A stretch of 64,000 nt of DNA, taken from assembly GCA_963721305.1 (NCBI GenBank), contig CAVRIR010000006.1:62001-126000 (forward strand), in the 5' to 3' direction. The translations under genes and the position numbers were made by a program. Below are positions 37,420-46,966 of the stretch, one piece after another. The notes below the pieces were generated by a model, which made no database searches, had not been told where the DNA came from, and saw only the letters and a program-made list of their open reading frames with translations. This DNA comes from DATAES01 sp963721305 (GTDB taxonomy: Bacteria; Actinomycetota; Acidimicrobiia; Acidimicrobiales; JACDCH01). The number at the start of each line of letters is the position of its first letter. The first letter of the stretch is position 1.

Positions 37420-38109
37420 TCAAACGGAGACGTGCGTCGGTGTGGCGGATGGAATTGGTGTCCGACGCTCGGTCGACGTCGGCGTGACGGGGCGGCGGGC
37501 CAGAGCGATGCCGACGACGATGGCCCAGATCGGCAGGGCCAGGAAGGGAAGGAAGATCGCGCCGAAGAGCAACAGCACAGCGGCGACGTAGCCGACCACG
37601 GCCAGCCCTCGAGAGAACAGCCCGGTGACCGCGCCCAGCCTCGAGATCGACGCGACGAACACCGCCGCGGCCAGTGACCCGGGAGCGAGCAGGAATCCGG
37701 TTCCGAGCTGGCTGAACTGCCGAACGAAATCGGCGGCCGGCACGGGAGAGTTGCCGAAGGTGATGCTCGCCGGCACGGCCGCCAGTGAGACGGCAGCGGC
37801 AAGCAGCATCGCGACGAACACGATGGCGCTACCAGCGGCGACCGACCCGACAACGCTCGACGACGCTTCTTCGGACTGGAGCGCGGCCCGAATCGTCGAT
37901 GCGAACCAGAGGAACAGCATCCCGGCCACGAACAGGATGTAGGCGCCGACGATGATCTGAGCCCGGTCACCGCTATTGGAAATCACCTTGATCCAATCGG
38001 CGTCCGGCGCCTTGGAATCTTCGGGAAGCGTTCCCATCGACAGCATGAAACCCACGACGAGCAACACCGCGAAGCCGACGCCGCTCAAGTACCACCAACG
38101 ATGCCTCAT
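37420..38109 (-). CDS. Integral membrane protein, about six TM segments
   Basis: 229 residues, ATG 38109 with a strong AAGGAGG (38121-38115) five bases upstream. Hydrophobic segments: LSGVGFAVLLVVGFMLSMG, IIVGAYILFVAGMLFLWFA, AAGSAIVFVAMLLAAAVSLA, GFLLAPGSLAAAVFVASIS, and two more formed by LAVVGYVAAVLLLFGAIFLP and LALPIWAIVVGIALA. A charged loop with PEDSKAPDADW follows TM1. No catalytic motif. Similar hypothetical proteins are widespread in actinobacteria; function unknown. Confidence 0.75.
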   Translation of the reverse strand: MRHRWWYLSGVGFAVLLVVGFMLSMGTLPEDSKAPDADWIKVISNSGDRAQIIVGAYILFVAGMLFLWFASTIRAALQSEEASSSVVGSVAAGSAIVFVAMLLAAAVSLAAVPASITFGNSPVPAADFVRQFSQLGTGFLLAPGSLAAAVFVASISRLGAVTGLFSRGLAVVGYVAAVLLLFGAIFLPFLALPIWAIVVGIALARRPVTPTSTERRTPIPSATPTHVSV

Positions 38110-38114
38110 GAGGC

Positions 38115-38121
38115 CCTCCTT
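38115..38121 (-). promoter_or_regulatory. Strong Shine-Dalgarno AAGGAGG of the membrane protein gene
   Basis: Perfect AAGGAGG on the minus strand, five bases before ATG 38109. It fixes the start of the membrane protein. Confidence 0.65.
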
Positions 38122-38396
38122 GATTTGTGCGGACTCAAGTCACGTGACTCGAGGCCCAGGACATGCGCCGTGCCATCGGAGAGGGTGATCGTGAACCGGC
38201 GACACGTACCGGATCACGATCTGTCGGTCGTCGAGACGTAGCTGTCTTGGTCTGCGGCACCGTCGGAGGACGCCACCGCTCGTCGCTCGCCCTTGCCGAG
38301 CCGACACTTCATGACCGGTACCGTGCGCCAGGCGACTTGGCTGCGGCTTGAGGATTCGCCAAGCGAGCACCAAGTCGGCGCGGCAAGGATGGCGCG

Positions 38397-38870
38397 ATGT
38401 CGCGTGATGAGTCGTCCTCGCTGCTGATCCGCGAGGCCGATCCCGAGAACCGAGGCGCGCTCGTGCAACTGCTCGTGACGGCCGGCTGGTCGCCGTCGCA
38501 GGTGGCTGAATGGGTTCCAACCGCCACGGTGCTCGAGCTCTACGACCCCGCCTTCGTCGTGCCACGTGGAGCTGCGATCGTGCGCGCGGCAGGAGAGGCG
38601 ACGTTCGAGCTTCTGGCTTGGGCGACCGACCTGGACGTGGACTCGTCGGACGTAGCCGAGCGTCTCGTTCGCGCCATCGGTGACATCCTTCGGCGCAACG
38701 GCGCCGAGCGGGTGTACGTGCCCATTTCCGACGCCACCGCCGAGCGCCTCGCGCCCTTGCTGGTGGTGGGCTTCCAGTTCACATCGACGGCACGCGACGG
38801 GTCTGCTGCCGACGAGGAGCTTCACGCGGACGGTTCCGGTCGACTGGTGTGGCTCGACCAGGAACTCTGA
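38397..38870 (+). CDS. GNAT-like acetyltransferase, tentative
   Basis: 157 residues, ATG 38397. The opening LLIREADPENRGALVQLLV and a strand VLELYDPAFVVPRGAAIVR, then EATFELLAWATDLDVDSSDV and a helix AERLVRAIGDILRRNGAERV, match the order of a GNAT fold (strand, helix, strand, V/I-motif, helix). The last strand is PLLVVGFQFTSTARDGSAAD. The acetyl-CoA loop is poorly conserved, so the enzyme may be inactive or another small alpha/beta protein. The gene stands between divergent 38109 and the SARP gene at 38937. Confidence 0.45.
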   Translation: MSRDESSSLLIREADPENRGALVQLLVTAGWSPSQVAEWVPTATVLELYDPAFVVPRGAAIVRAAGEATFELLAWATDLDVDSSDVAERLVRAIGDILRRNGAERVYVPISDATAERLAPLLVVGFQFTSTARDGSAADEELHADGSGRLVWLDQEL

Positions 38871-38936
38871 CCGATGGGATCGTCCCCGGTCTCGTGATAC
38901 CGATGAGTGCCGGCGGCGTTATAGCGTGAGACCGAA

Positions 38937-41900
38937 GTGCGGTTTGGGATACTCGGCCCTTTGGAGGTCGTTGGGGACGGCGGTAGTCGGGTTGAACTAG
39001 GTGCCCGGCGGCAGCGGGCGGTTCTCGCCACCCTCCTGGTACACCTGAACGAGGTTGTCTCTCTCGATCATCTGATCGACGACGTGTGGGGAGAGACGCC
39101 CCCGCACGCGGCAACCGCTTCGCTTCAGGCCTACGTGTCGAACCTGCGGCGCGCTTTGGAGCCGGAGCGGGCCCGACGAACACCGGCGCGCATCCTCGTC
39201 ACTGAACCGCCGGGCTACGCCCTTCGCGTCGATCCCGACGACGTCGATGCATGCCGATTCGAGCGCGACGCAGGGCAGGGTCGAGCCGCATTGGCTGCGG
39301 GCGATGCCCGCGGCGCGCTCGATTCGCTCGACGGCGCACTCGAACAGTGGCGCGGTGACGCCCTCGCGGAGTTCGCCTACGACGCGTTCGCGACCGCCGA
39401 GATCTCGCGTCTCGATGAGCTTCGAGCCCGAGTCGAGGAGGACCGTGTGGACGCGCTCCTCGCGATGGGTGACAACGCCGGGGCGTGTGTCGATCTCGAC
39501 CGGCTCATCACTCGTCATCCGCTACGCGAGCGGCTTCGCACGCTCCAGATGCTCGCCTTGTACCGGTCAGGTCGCCAAGCCGAGTCGTTGTGGGCCTACG
39601 ACCATGCGAGGGCGCTCCTTGCCGAGGAGCTCGGTCTCGATCCGGGACCCGAGCTCGAGCAGCTTCGCCACCAGATCCTCACGCACGATCCGTCACTGCA
39701 GACCGGTACATCTGCCATCAGCGTGGCCGCCCCGCCGGTCGAGCCTGAGCCGCACGCCACCGCGCCATCGGCGCGACCGACGAGCACCTTCGTCGGCCGT
39801 GAGACCACGCTGGGCCACTTACGTGACGCGCTCGACGAAGCTGTCGCGGGCACCAGCCGGATCGTCCTCATCGGGGGAGAGGCCGGCATCGGCAAGTCTC
39901 GACTCGCGTCGGAACTGGTCGCCCGGGCGCAGGCTGCCGGCGTGCTCGTCGCGTGGGGCCGGTGCCACGACGACGAGGGAGCGCCTCCTTTGTGGCCGTG
40001 GGTCCAAGTCCTGCGAGGCCTCGGCGCAACCGCAAATGACGTGCCCGACCACGTGCGCCCAGCCTTGGCCGCGATGCTTCCCGAGCTCGGCGAGCCCGGC
40101 ATCACCATGCTCGACGTGGACGCTGCCCGGTTCCGTCTGTATGACGCGGTCCGCGAACTGATCGAGCGGAGCGCCGCAGCCCAACCGGCACTCGTCGTGC
40201 TCGAGGACATCCACTGGGCTGACGTGACATCGCTCCGATTGCTGCGCTTCTTCGCGGTCGAACTCCGCACTGCCTCCCTGATGATCGTCGCCACCTTCCG
40301 AGATCCCGAGCCGTTCGCAGCAGATCCGACCGTCGAGGCGATCACCGACGTTCTCGCCGAACCGAACGTCGCACACACCACCCTCGCCGGACTCTCATCG
40401 CAGGACGTCGCCGAGTTGATCCGCGACGACACCGACGCGGACGACGCCAGTCGCGAGATCGCTGACGAGATCCACCGCCGAACCGACGGCAATCCGTTCT
40501 TCGTCACCGAGCTCGTCCGGCTGCTCACCAGCGAACGTCGTGTGAGCCGTGACGCGGCAGCCTCAGACATCCCCACCGCGGTCGGCGACGTGATCAGGCG
40601 GCGCATTCGTCGTCTCCCCGACGACGTGCAGACGGTCCTCGGCGTCGCGTCGGTCATCGGTCGGGAGTTCGACGTCGACGTCCTGCGACGTTCGTGCGGG
40701 CTCGACACCGACACCACCCTCGACGTCCTGGAGCTGGCCTTACTCACCCGAATCGTCATCGCGCCCGATGGAGGTCGCTACCGCTTCGCCCACGCGCTCG
40801 TGAGCGAGACCCTTTACGCCGACCTCAATCCAGTGCGTAGGGCGCGGCTGCACGCACGGGTCGGCGAGGCCATCGAGTCGGCATTCGAGTCCGACCTCGA
40901 ACCTCGCGTGAGCCAACTGGCCCACCACTTCGGCCGCGCCCGCGCCGGGCCCCGCGCCGCCGAATACGCACGCCGCGCCGCCAATCAAGCTGAACAACGC
41001 CTGGCGTTCGACGACGCCATCGCGCACTGGCAATCGACACTCGCCGCCCTCGACCTCGACGGCGCGCCCCGCCCCGCCGAGCGCGCGGAGATCCTCCTCC
41101 ACCTCGCGGGCGCCATGCGCAGGGCAGGCGACGAAGCCGGCGGCTCGGCCGTCAACGACGAAGCACTCGCAGTCTCCGAACGCAGCGGCGACCTGATACT
41201 TCTCGCTGAAGCGGCGCTCGCCTATGGAGAGATCGGTCTCTGGCAGGTTCGGCCCTACGGCACCGTCGACGATCGAGTCGTAACCGCTATCTCGCGAGCG
41301 CTCGCAGGAACCGACGACGGCGACTCAGCGTTGCGCGCGCGACTCCTGGTCGGGCTCGCCGTCGCCCTGTACTACGACGAAGAACAGCGGCAACGCGGCG
41401 AAGCGTTGGCGCGTGAGGGAGCCGCGATGGCGCGCCGGCTCGGGGACCCCAGGCTGTTGACCGAAACGCTGGTGGAACTCGTCGTGATGCTCGACGCCTC
41501 TCCCGATCTTCCCCAGCAACTCGCCATGGCCGAGGAGCTCGCGGAGCTCGAGGGGCCGGACATCCCCATCGAGGTCGGCACGACCGCCCGCATGCGCCGC
41601 GCCCGGTTGCGCCTCGCGAGCGGCGACGCCTCCCGACTCCGGGCCGACATCGATCGCGCCGCGACCGAAGCCCAGATCGATCGCCAGCCCCTCGTCCAGA
41701 TGTGGGCGACGTGGGCGCAGACAACCGTGGCGTTCCTGGGCGGCCGGCTCACCGAAGCAGAATCACTCGCCGACGCCGCATTCGAGCTCCATCAGCGCGT
41801 CGGCATCTGGGGAGCAACCGAAACCTACGGACTCCACATGATGCTCATCTGGCGGGAACAAGGCCGCATGGTCGAAATGGCTCCGTTCGTGGAGCCGATC

Positions 41901-42428
41901 CTCAAAGACACCGTCCACCCCGGCGCACCGAAGATGCTCGGCATCTTCGCGATCGAGCGAGGTGCGATCGACGAGATCGCCGCGATCCTCGGCCCCGACC
42001 CCCTCCCGCAAGTCCACGATTTCACCTGGCTCGCCGAACTCTGCGTCACGGCCGAGTTGACCGCGGCCGCGCACCTGCCTTGCGCCGCCGACCTCTACCG
42101 AACACTGCTGCCGTTCCAGGACCGCGTCGTCACAATGGACGGCACCTTCTTTTGCATGGGCGCCGCGAGTCGCTACCTCGGCCTGCTCGCCGGCGTCCTG
42201 AACCGATCGCACGACGCGGTCATGCATCTCGAACGCGCGGTCGAGATCGATGATCGCGTCGGCGCGATCCCGTGGAGCGTCCGGAGTCGATGGCATCTCT
42301 CGCGCACGCTCCGAGAACACGACCCGCGGCGCGCCCGCGAAGTACTCATCGAAGCGCATCGCACGGCCACCGACCACGATCTCGCCGCGCTCCAGGCGAT
42401 GACAGGCACGGCGCTCGACGACGTGTAA
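38937..42428 (+). CDS. SARP/AfsR-type regulator with ATPase and TPR domains
   Basis: 1163 residues, GTG 38937. N-terminal OmpR-like DNA-binding domain (VRFGILGPLEVVGDG, RRQRAVLATLLVHLNEVVSL, ASLQAYVSNLRRALEPERAR), BTAD domain (RYDFERD-like CRFERDAGQGRAALAAGDAR, RHPLRERLRTLQMLALYRSG), then a linker and a STAND/AAA ATPase: STFVGRETTLGHLRDAL, Walker A GGEAGIGKSRLASEL, Walker B LVVLEDIHWADVTSLRLLRF. The C-terminal third is TPR-like helices. Length and order match AfsR/large SARP regulators controlling secondary metabolism or development. No biosynthetic cluster is visible here, so the target is unknown; it may act on the secreted repeat protein gene that follows 76 bases downstream. Confidence 0.88.
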   Translation: MRFGILGPLEVVGDGGSRVELGARRQRAVLATLLVHLNEVVSLDHLIDDVWGETPPHAATASLQAYVSNLRRALEPERARRTPARILVTEPPGYALRVDPDDVDACRFERDAGQGRAALAAGDARGALDSLDGALEQWRGDALAEFAYDAFATAEISRLDELRARVEEDRVDALLAMGDNAGACVDLDRLITRHPLRERLRTLQMLALYRSGRQAESLWAYDHARALLAEELGLDPGPELEQLRHQILTHDPSLQTGTSAISVAAPPVEPEPHATAPSARPTSTFVGRETTLGHLRDALDEAVAGTSRIVLIGGEAGIGKSRLASELVARAQAAGVLVAWGRCHDDEGAPPLWPWVQVLRGLGATANDVPDHVRPALAAMLPELGEPGITMLDVDAARFRLYDAVRELIERSAAAQPALVVLEDIHWADVTSLRLLRFFAVELRTASLMIVATFRDPEPFAADPTVEAITDVLAEPNVAHTTLAGLSSQDVAELIRDDTDADDASREIADEIHRRTDGNPFFVTELVRLLTSERRVSRDAAASDIPTAVGDVIRRRIRRLPDDVQTVLGVASVIGREFDVDVLRRSCGLDTDTTLDVLELALLTRIVIAPDGGRYRFAHALVSETLYADLNPVRRARLHARVGEAIESAFESDLEPRVSQLAHHFGRARAGPRAAEYARRAANQAEQRLAFDDAIAHWQSTLAALDLDGAPRPAERAEILLHLAGAMRRAGDEAGGSAVNDEALAVSERSGDLILLAEAALAYGEIGLWQVRPYGTVDDRVVTAISRALAGTDDGDSALRARLLVGLAVALYYDEEQRQRGEALAREGAAMARRLGDPRLLTETLVELVVMLDASPDLPQQLAMAEELAELEGPDIPIEVGTTARMRRARLRLASGDASRLRADIDRAATEAQIDRQPLVQMWATWAQTTVAFLGGRLTEAESLADAAFELHQRVGIWGATETYGLHMMLIWREQGRMVEMAPFVEPILKDTVHPGAPKMLGIFAIERGAIDEIAAILGPDPLPQVHDFTWLAELCVTAELTAAAHLPCAADLYRTLLPFQDRVVTMDGTFFCMGAASRYLGLLAGVLNRSHDAVMHLERAVEIDDRVGAIPWSVRSRWHLSRTLREHDPRRAREVLIEAHRTATDHDLAALQAMTGTALDDV

Positions 42429-42504
42429 TCGGGTCGGCTCCGTGATCGCTTGATGGGCCGCCAAGTGATCGCCAAGTCGCTCCGTGCACCCTCCCGGCGT
42501 GAAC

Positions 42505-45500
42505 ATGACACGAAGGATCGTCGCCGCGCTCGCGGTCGGGTCAGTGGTGGCCGCCATGCTGGTCATCGGGCAGGTCACGATCGCCGCGGCTGGGCCGGCG
42601 AGTGGGACGTTGGATTCGTCGTTTGGCGATGGTGGTCGGGTGACGACGTTTGTGGCGCCGGCGGCGCCGCAGGTGAATGTTGCGGCGGCGGTGGCGTTGC
42701 AGTCCGACGGCAAGATCGTCACGGTGGGGGCGTCGACTGATCAGTTCGGGGTGACCGAGTTCGGGGTGGCCCGCCACAACAGTGACGGTTCGAACGACAC
42801 GAGCTTCGGTGTGCGCGGGGCGGTGCGGACATCGTTCGGGACGGGGATGAACGAAGATTCGGCCAAGACGGTGGCGGTGCAGTCCGACGGCAAGATCGTG
42901 GTGGGTGGATCGTCGCGGGCCGCCAACGGGTCCTTGACCTTCGCGCTGGCTCGCTACAACCCCGACGGTTCCGTGGACACCTCCTTCAGCGGTGACGGCG
43001 AGGTGCTCACGGCCATTGGTGGCAACGGCGGGTGGGTGAACACGGTGGCACTGCAAACCGACGGCAAGATCGTGGCCGCCGGGATGGGCGACAACGGCTT
43101 CGAAGTGGTCCGCTACACCACCAACGGGACCCTCGACGCGACGTTCGGGACCGCCGGCAAGGTCCACACGACGATCTCGGGCCTCGACAGCGCCAACGCG
43201 GTCGCGATCCAGCCCGACGCCAAGATCGTGGTGGCCGGGTCCTCCGACCCGGCGGCTGGCCCGGTCATGACGGTGGTGCGCTACAACCACGACGGCTCCA
43301 CTGACTCGACGTTCGGTACCGCGGGCGTGGCCACCACCGTCGTGGGGGCCCGCGCCGGTGCGCAGGCCGTGGCGTTGCAGGCCGACGGCCGAATCGTCGC
43401 CGCCGGCTTCACCGAGGCGTCGACGTTCGCCGACCCCGACTTCCTTCTCGCTCGCTACAACACCGACGGATCCCCGGACACGACGTTCGGGACCAACGGC
43501 ACCACGACCACGCCGTTCACCACCAACTCCGACGACTTCGCCTACGCGGTGGCGGTGCAGACCGACAACAAGATCGTCGCCGCCGGCCAGTCCGGCGGAG
43601 GCACCGATCTCGGGCTGGCCCGTTACAACACCGACGGCACCCTCGACCCCACCTTCGGCACCGCCGGCAAGACCACCATCCCCGGCCTCGTCGCCGACGG
43701 CATGGCCATCCAACCCGACGCCAACATCGTCGTCGCCGGCCCCGACAACTCCACCAACCAAGGCACCACCTGGGGCCTCGCCCGATTCGCGGTGAGTGGG
43801 ACGTTGGATTCGTCGTTTGGCGATGGTGGTCGGGTGACGACGTTTGTGGCGCCGGCGGCGCCGCAGGTGAATGTTGCGGCGGCGGTGGCGTTGCAGTCCG
43901 ACGGCAAGATCGTCACGGTGGGGGCGTCGACTGATCAGTTCGGGGTGACCGAGTTCGGGGTGGCCCGCCACAACAGTGACGGTTCGAACGACACGAGCTT
44001 CGGTGTGCGCGGGGCGGTGCGGACATCGTTCGGGACGGGGATGAACGAAGATTCGGCCAAGACGGTGGCGGTGCAGTCCGACGGCAAGATCGTGGTGGGT
44101 GGATCGTCGCGGGCCGCCAACGGGTCCTTGACCTTCGCGCTGGCTCGCTACAACCCCGACGGTTCCGTGGACACCTCCTTCAGCGGTGACGGCGAGGTGC
44201 TCACGGCCATTGGTGGCAACGGCGGGTGGGTGAACACGGTGGCACTGCAAACCGACGGCAAGATCGTGGCCGCCGGGATGGGCGACAACGGCTTCGAAGT
44301 GGTCCGCTACACCACCAACGGGACCCTCGACGCGACGTTCGGGACCGCCGGCAAGGTCCACACGACGATCTCGGGCCTCGACAGCGCCAACGCGGTCGCG
44401 ATCCAGCCCGACGCCAAGATCGTGGTGGCCGGGTCCTCCGACCCGGCGGCTGGCCCGGTCATGACGGTGGTGCGCTACAACCACGACGGCTCCACTGACT
44501 CGACGTTCGGTACCGCGGGCGTGGCCACCACCGTCGTGGGGGCCCGCGCCGGTGCGCAGGCCGTGGCGTTGCAGGCCGACGGCCGAATCGTCGCCGCCGG
44601 CTTCACCGAGGCGTCGACGTTCGCCGACCCCGACTTCCTTCTCGCTCGCTACAACACCGACGGATCCCCGGACACGACGTTCGGGACCAACGGCACCACG
44701 ACCACGCCGTTCACCACCAACTCCGACGACTTCGCCTACGCGGTGGCGGTGCAGACCGACAACAAGATCGTCGCCGCCGGCCAGTCCGGCGGAGGCACCG
44801 ATCTCGGGCTGGCCCGTTACAACACCGACGGCACCCTCGACCCCACCTTCGGCACCGCCGGCAAGACCACCATCCCCGGCCTCGTCGCCGACGGCATGGC
44901 CATCCAACCCGACGCCAACATCGTCGTCGCCGGCCCCGACAACTCCACCAACCAAGGCACCACCTGGGGCCTCGCCCGATTCATCGCCGACTCGACCCCC
45001 CCGACGACCATCACGAGTGCGGATCACGCGACGTTCGTCGCGGGCACGTCGGGTTCGTTCGCCGTCACGGCCACCGGCGTACCCCACCCCGTCCTCAGTG
45101 CGGCGGGCACGCTTCCGGCAGGCGTCGGGTTCACTGATCAGGGAGATGGCAGCGCCACACTGACGGGCACGCCGGGGTTCGGAACTCCGGGCGTCTACAG
45201 CTTCACGATCACCGCGCACAACGGTTCGGGCCCAGACGCGACCCAGACGTTCACCCTGACCGTCGCGCCCGGACCGCTCGATCACCTCGCCCTCAGTCCG
45301 CCGAGCGCGACCATCGCCGCCGGCGGCTCCCAGACTTACGAGGCCGAGGGCTTCGACTCGGTCGGCAACGACCTGGGCGACATGACTGCGGCGACCACCT
45401 TCACCATCGGACCCGACGGATCGTGCGCCGGGGCCACCTGCACCGCCACCGTGCCCGGACCCCACACCGTCAGCGGTCTCGACGGAGCAGCCGGCGGAAC

Positions 45501-46833
45501 AGCGACGCTCACCGTCGGGCCTGCGGTGCTGACCGGACTGACAGTGACACCGGCGAATCCCGTCGTCGCCAAGGGACTGACAGTCGAGATGGCGGCGACG
45601 GCAACGTACAGCGACGGCTCGAGCCGTGACGTCACGACCGGCGTGGTCTGGACATCAGCATCCAATGTCGCCACCGTCGACGCTGACGGAGTTGCTCATG
45701 CCACATCCGTCGGCACCACACAGGTGACCGCAACGAGTGGAACGCTCTCGGCGTCGACGACGCTGACGGTAGGACCCCCCGCGTTGCTCAGCATCAGTGT
45801 TTCGCCTGCCAACGCGACTGTGGCCGCCGGCAAGACCTTGGAGTCCACCGCCCGCGGTGCGTACAGCGACGGCTCGGTCGTCGATCTGACCTCGACTGCG
45901 ACCTGGGCTTCGACGACGCCCGCGGTGGCAACGGTGAACGCAGCAGGGATCGTGACCGGTGTCAGCGCTGGCAACACGCAGATCTCTGCGACGAGCGGGA
46001 CGGTGACCGTGTACGCCGTGCTGACCGTGCGGGCACAGACGACCCTCATTGCGTTCGCCGCCACCGCATCGGGCGGTTCGCACATCTTCGTCATGAACGC
46101 GGACGGCACCAACCGCCGCCAGCTCACCTCGGGTGCCGCAGTGGACGCCAACCCGGTGTTCTCTCCCGACGGCAGCACCATTGCGTTCGCCAGCAGCCGC
46201 ACCGGCAACGGCGACATCTATCTCATCAACACCGACGGCACCAACCTCCGCCGCCTCACCACCACCACCGCCATCGAGACCGAGCCGTCATGGTCGCCTG
46301 ACGGCCACCAGCTCGCGTTCGCCGCCACCGCATCGGGTGGTTCGCACATCTTCGTCATGAACGTGGACGGCACCAACCGCCGCCAGCTCACCTCGGGTGC
46401 CGCAGTGGACGCCAACCCGGTGTTCTCTCCCGACGGCAGCACCATTGCGTTCGCCAGCAGCCGCACCGGCAACGGCGACATCTATCTCATCAACACCGAC
46501 GGCACCAACCTCCGCCGCCTCACCACCACCACCGCCATCGAGACCGAGCCGTCATGGTCGCCTGACGGCCACCAGCTCGCGTTCGCCGCCACCGCATCGG
46601 GTGGTTCGCACATCTTCGTCATGAACGCGGACGGCACCAACCGCCGCCAGCTCACCTCGGGTGCCGCAGTGGACGCCAACCCGGTGTTCTCTCCCGACGG
46701 CAGCACCATTGCGTTCGCCAGCAGCCGCACCGGCAACGGCGACATCTATCTCATCAACACCGACGGCACCAACCTCCGCCGCCTCACCACCACCACCGCC
46801 ATCGAGACGGAACCGAGCTGGTGGACGGGATAG
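42505..46833 (+). CDS. Secreted delta-60 repeat / Ig-like / PD40 protein
   Basis: About 1442 residues. Start taken at ATG 42505 (GTG 42499 or 42484 also possible); the N-terminus MTRRIVAALAVGSVVAAMLV is a Sec signal peptide. Then 14 delta-60 (DUF5122) repeats of the kind TLDATFGTAGKVHTTISG / AVAIQPDAKIVVAGSS, in two identical blocks of seven. After about residue 830 comes an Ig-like domain (SGSFAVTATGVPHPVLSAAG), a linker, two Big_2-like domains (LTGLTVTPANPVVAKGLTVE; LLSISVSPANATVAAGKTLE), and three TolB/PD40 repeats (HIFVMNADGTNRRQLTSGAA; GSTIAFASSRTGNGDIYLI). Likely an extracellular beta-propeller/adhesion protein. No cell-wall anchor motif is visible. Confidence 0.85.
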   Translation: MTRRIVAALAVGSVVAAMLVIGQVTIAAAGPASGTLDSSFGDGGRVTTFVAPAAPQVNVAAAVALQSDGKIVTVGASTDQFGVTEFGVARHNSDGSNDTSFGVRGAVRTSFGTGMNEDSAKTVAVQSDGKIVVGGSSRAANGSLTFALARYNPDGSVDTSFSGDGEVLTAIGGNGGWVNTVALQTDGKIVAAGMGDNGFEVVRYTTNGTLDATFGTAGKVHTTISGLDSANAVAIQPDAKIVVAGSSDPAAGPVMTVVRYNHDGSTDSTFGTAGVATTVVGARAGAQAVALQADGRIVAAGFTEASTFADPDFLLARYNTDGSPDTTFGTNGTTTTPFTTNSDDFAYAVAVQTDNKIVAAGQSGGGTDLGLARYNTDGTLDPTFGTAGKTTIPGLVADGMAIQPDANIVVAGPDNSTNQGTTWGLARFAVSGTLDSSFGDGGRVTTFVAPAAPQVNVAAAVALQSDGKIVTVGASTDQFGVTEFGVARHNSDGSNDTSFGVRGAVRTSFGTGMNEDSAKTVAVQSDGKIVVGGSSRAANGSLTFALARYNPDGSVDTSFSGDGEVLTAIGGNGGWVNTVALQTDGKIVAAGMGDNGFEVVRYTTNGTLDATFGTAGKVHTTISGLDSANAVAIQPDAKIVVAGSSDPAAGPVMTVVRYNHDGSTDSTFGTAGVATTVVGARAGAQAVALQADGRIVAAGFTEASTFADPDFLLARYNTDGSPDTTFGTNGTTTTPFTTNSDDFAYAVAVQTDNKIVAAGQSGGGTDLGLARYNTDGTLDPTFGTAGKTTIPGLVADGMAIQPDANIVVAGPDNSTNQGTTWGLARFIADSTPPTTITSADHATFVAGTSGSFAVTATGVPHPVLSAAGTLPAGVGFTDQGDGSATLTGTPGFGTPGVYSFTITAHNGSGPDATQTFTLTVAPGPLDHLALSPPSATIAAGGSQTYEAEGFDSVGNDLGDMTAATTFTIGPDGSCAGATCTATVPGPHTVSGLDGAAGGTATLTVGPAVLTGLTVTPANPVVAKGLTVEMAATATYSDGSSRDVTTGVVWTSASNVATVDADGVAHATSVGTTQVTATSGTLSASTTLTVGPPALLSISVSPANATVAAGKTLESTARGAYSDGSVVDLTSTATWASTTPAVATVNAAGIVTGVSAGNTQISATSGTVTVYAVLTVRAQTTLIAFAATASGGSHIFVMNADGTNRRQLTSGAAVDANPVFSPDGSTIAFASSRTGNGDIYLINTDGTNLRRLTTTTAIETEPSWSPDGHQLAFAATASGGSHIFVMNVDGTNRRQLTSGAAVDANPVFSPDGSTIAFASSRTGNGDIYLINTDGTNLRRLTTTTAIETEPSWSPDGHQLAFAATASGGSHIFVMNADGTNRRQLTSGAAVDANPVFSPDGSTIAFASSRTGNGDIYLINTDGTNLRRLTTTTAIETEPSWWTG
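42600..44982 (+). repeat. 1194-bp tandem duplication (two copies, 1189 bp shared)
   Basis: The block 42600-43788 recurs at 43794-44982 with a period of 1194 bases (398 codons, in frame). Every stretch I compared is identical at the nucleotide level, including the antisense shadow frames. Each copy encodes seven delta-60 repeats. Only the five-base joint (gcggt against ccggc) differs at the start, and the copies diverge right after cccgattc. Such identity points to a very recent duplication, gene conversion, or an assembly artefact. Confidence 0.9.
46054..46829 (+). repeat. Three 264-bp tandem PD40 repeats
   Basis: Direct repeats of 88 codons starting at 46054, 46318 and 46582; the third is cut after about 250 bases. 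The units are nearly identical; seen differences are Ala/Val in the NADG/NVDG motif and a third-position change near gggcggttc. Each unit encodes two blades (HIFVMNADG and DIYLINTDG). Confidence 0.9.
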
Positions 46834-46966
46834 TCGCATCTCGAGCTCGGCTGTCGAGATCGATCTGCTGGTCTGTCCACTGGCGCGAGGCGTCAGTGTC
46901 GAGCGTGATGGCGAAGGTGTTCTGCCCTGCCGACGACGCGTCGGCACGTCATGCCGTCCTCTGCGA

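Noticed and set aside
42541..45465. Antisense ORF of 974 codons under the delta-60 gene
   Set aside because: It is a shadow of the repeat-rich GC-biased gene on the plus strand; it repeats with the same 1194-base period and has no domain pattern.
42600..46829. CRISPR-like or transposon repeats
   Set aside because: The repeats are in-frame coding units of 264 and 1194 bases with no spacers or terminal inverted repeats.
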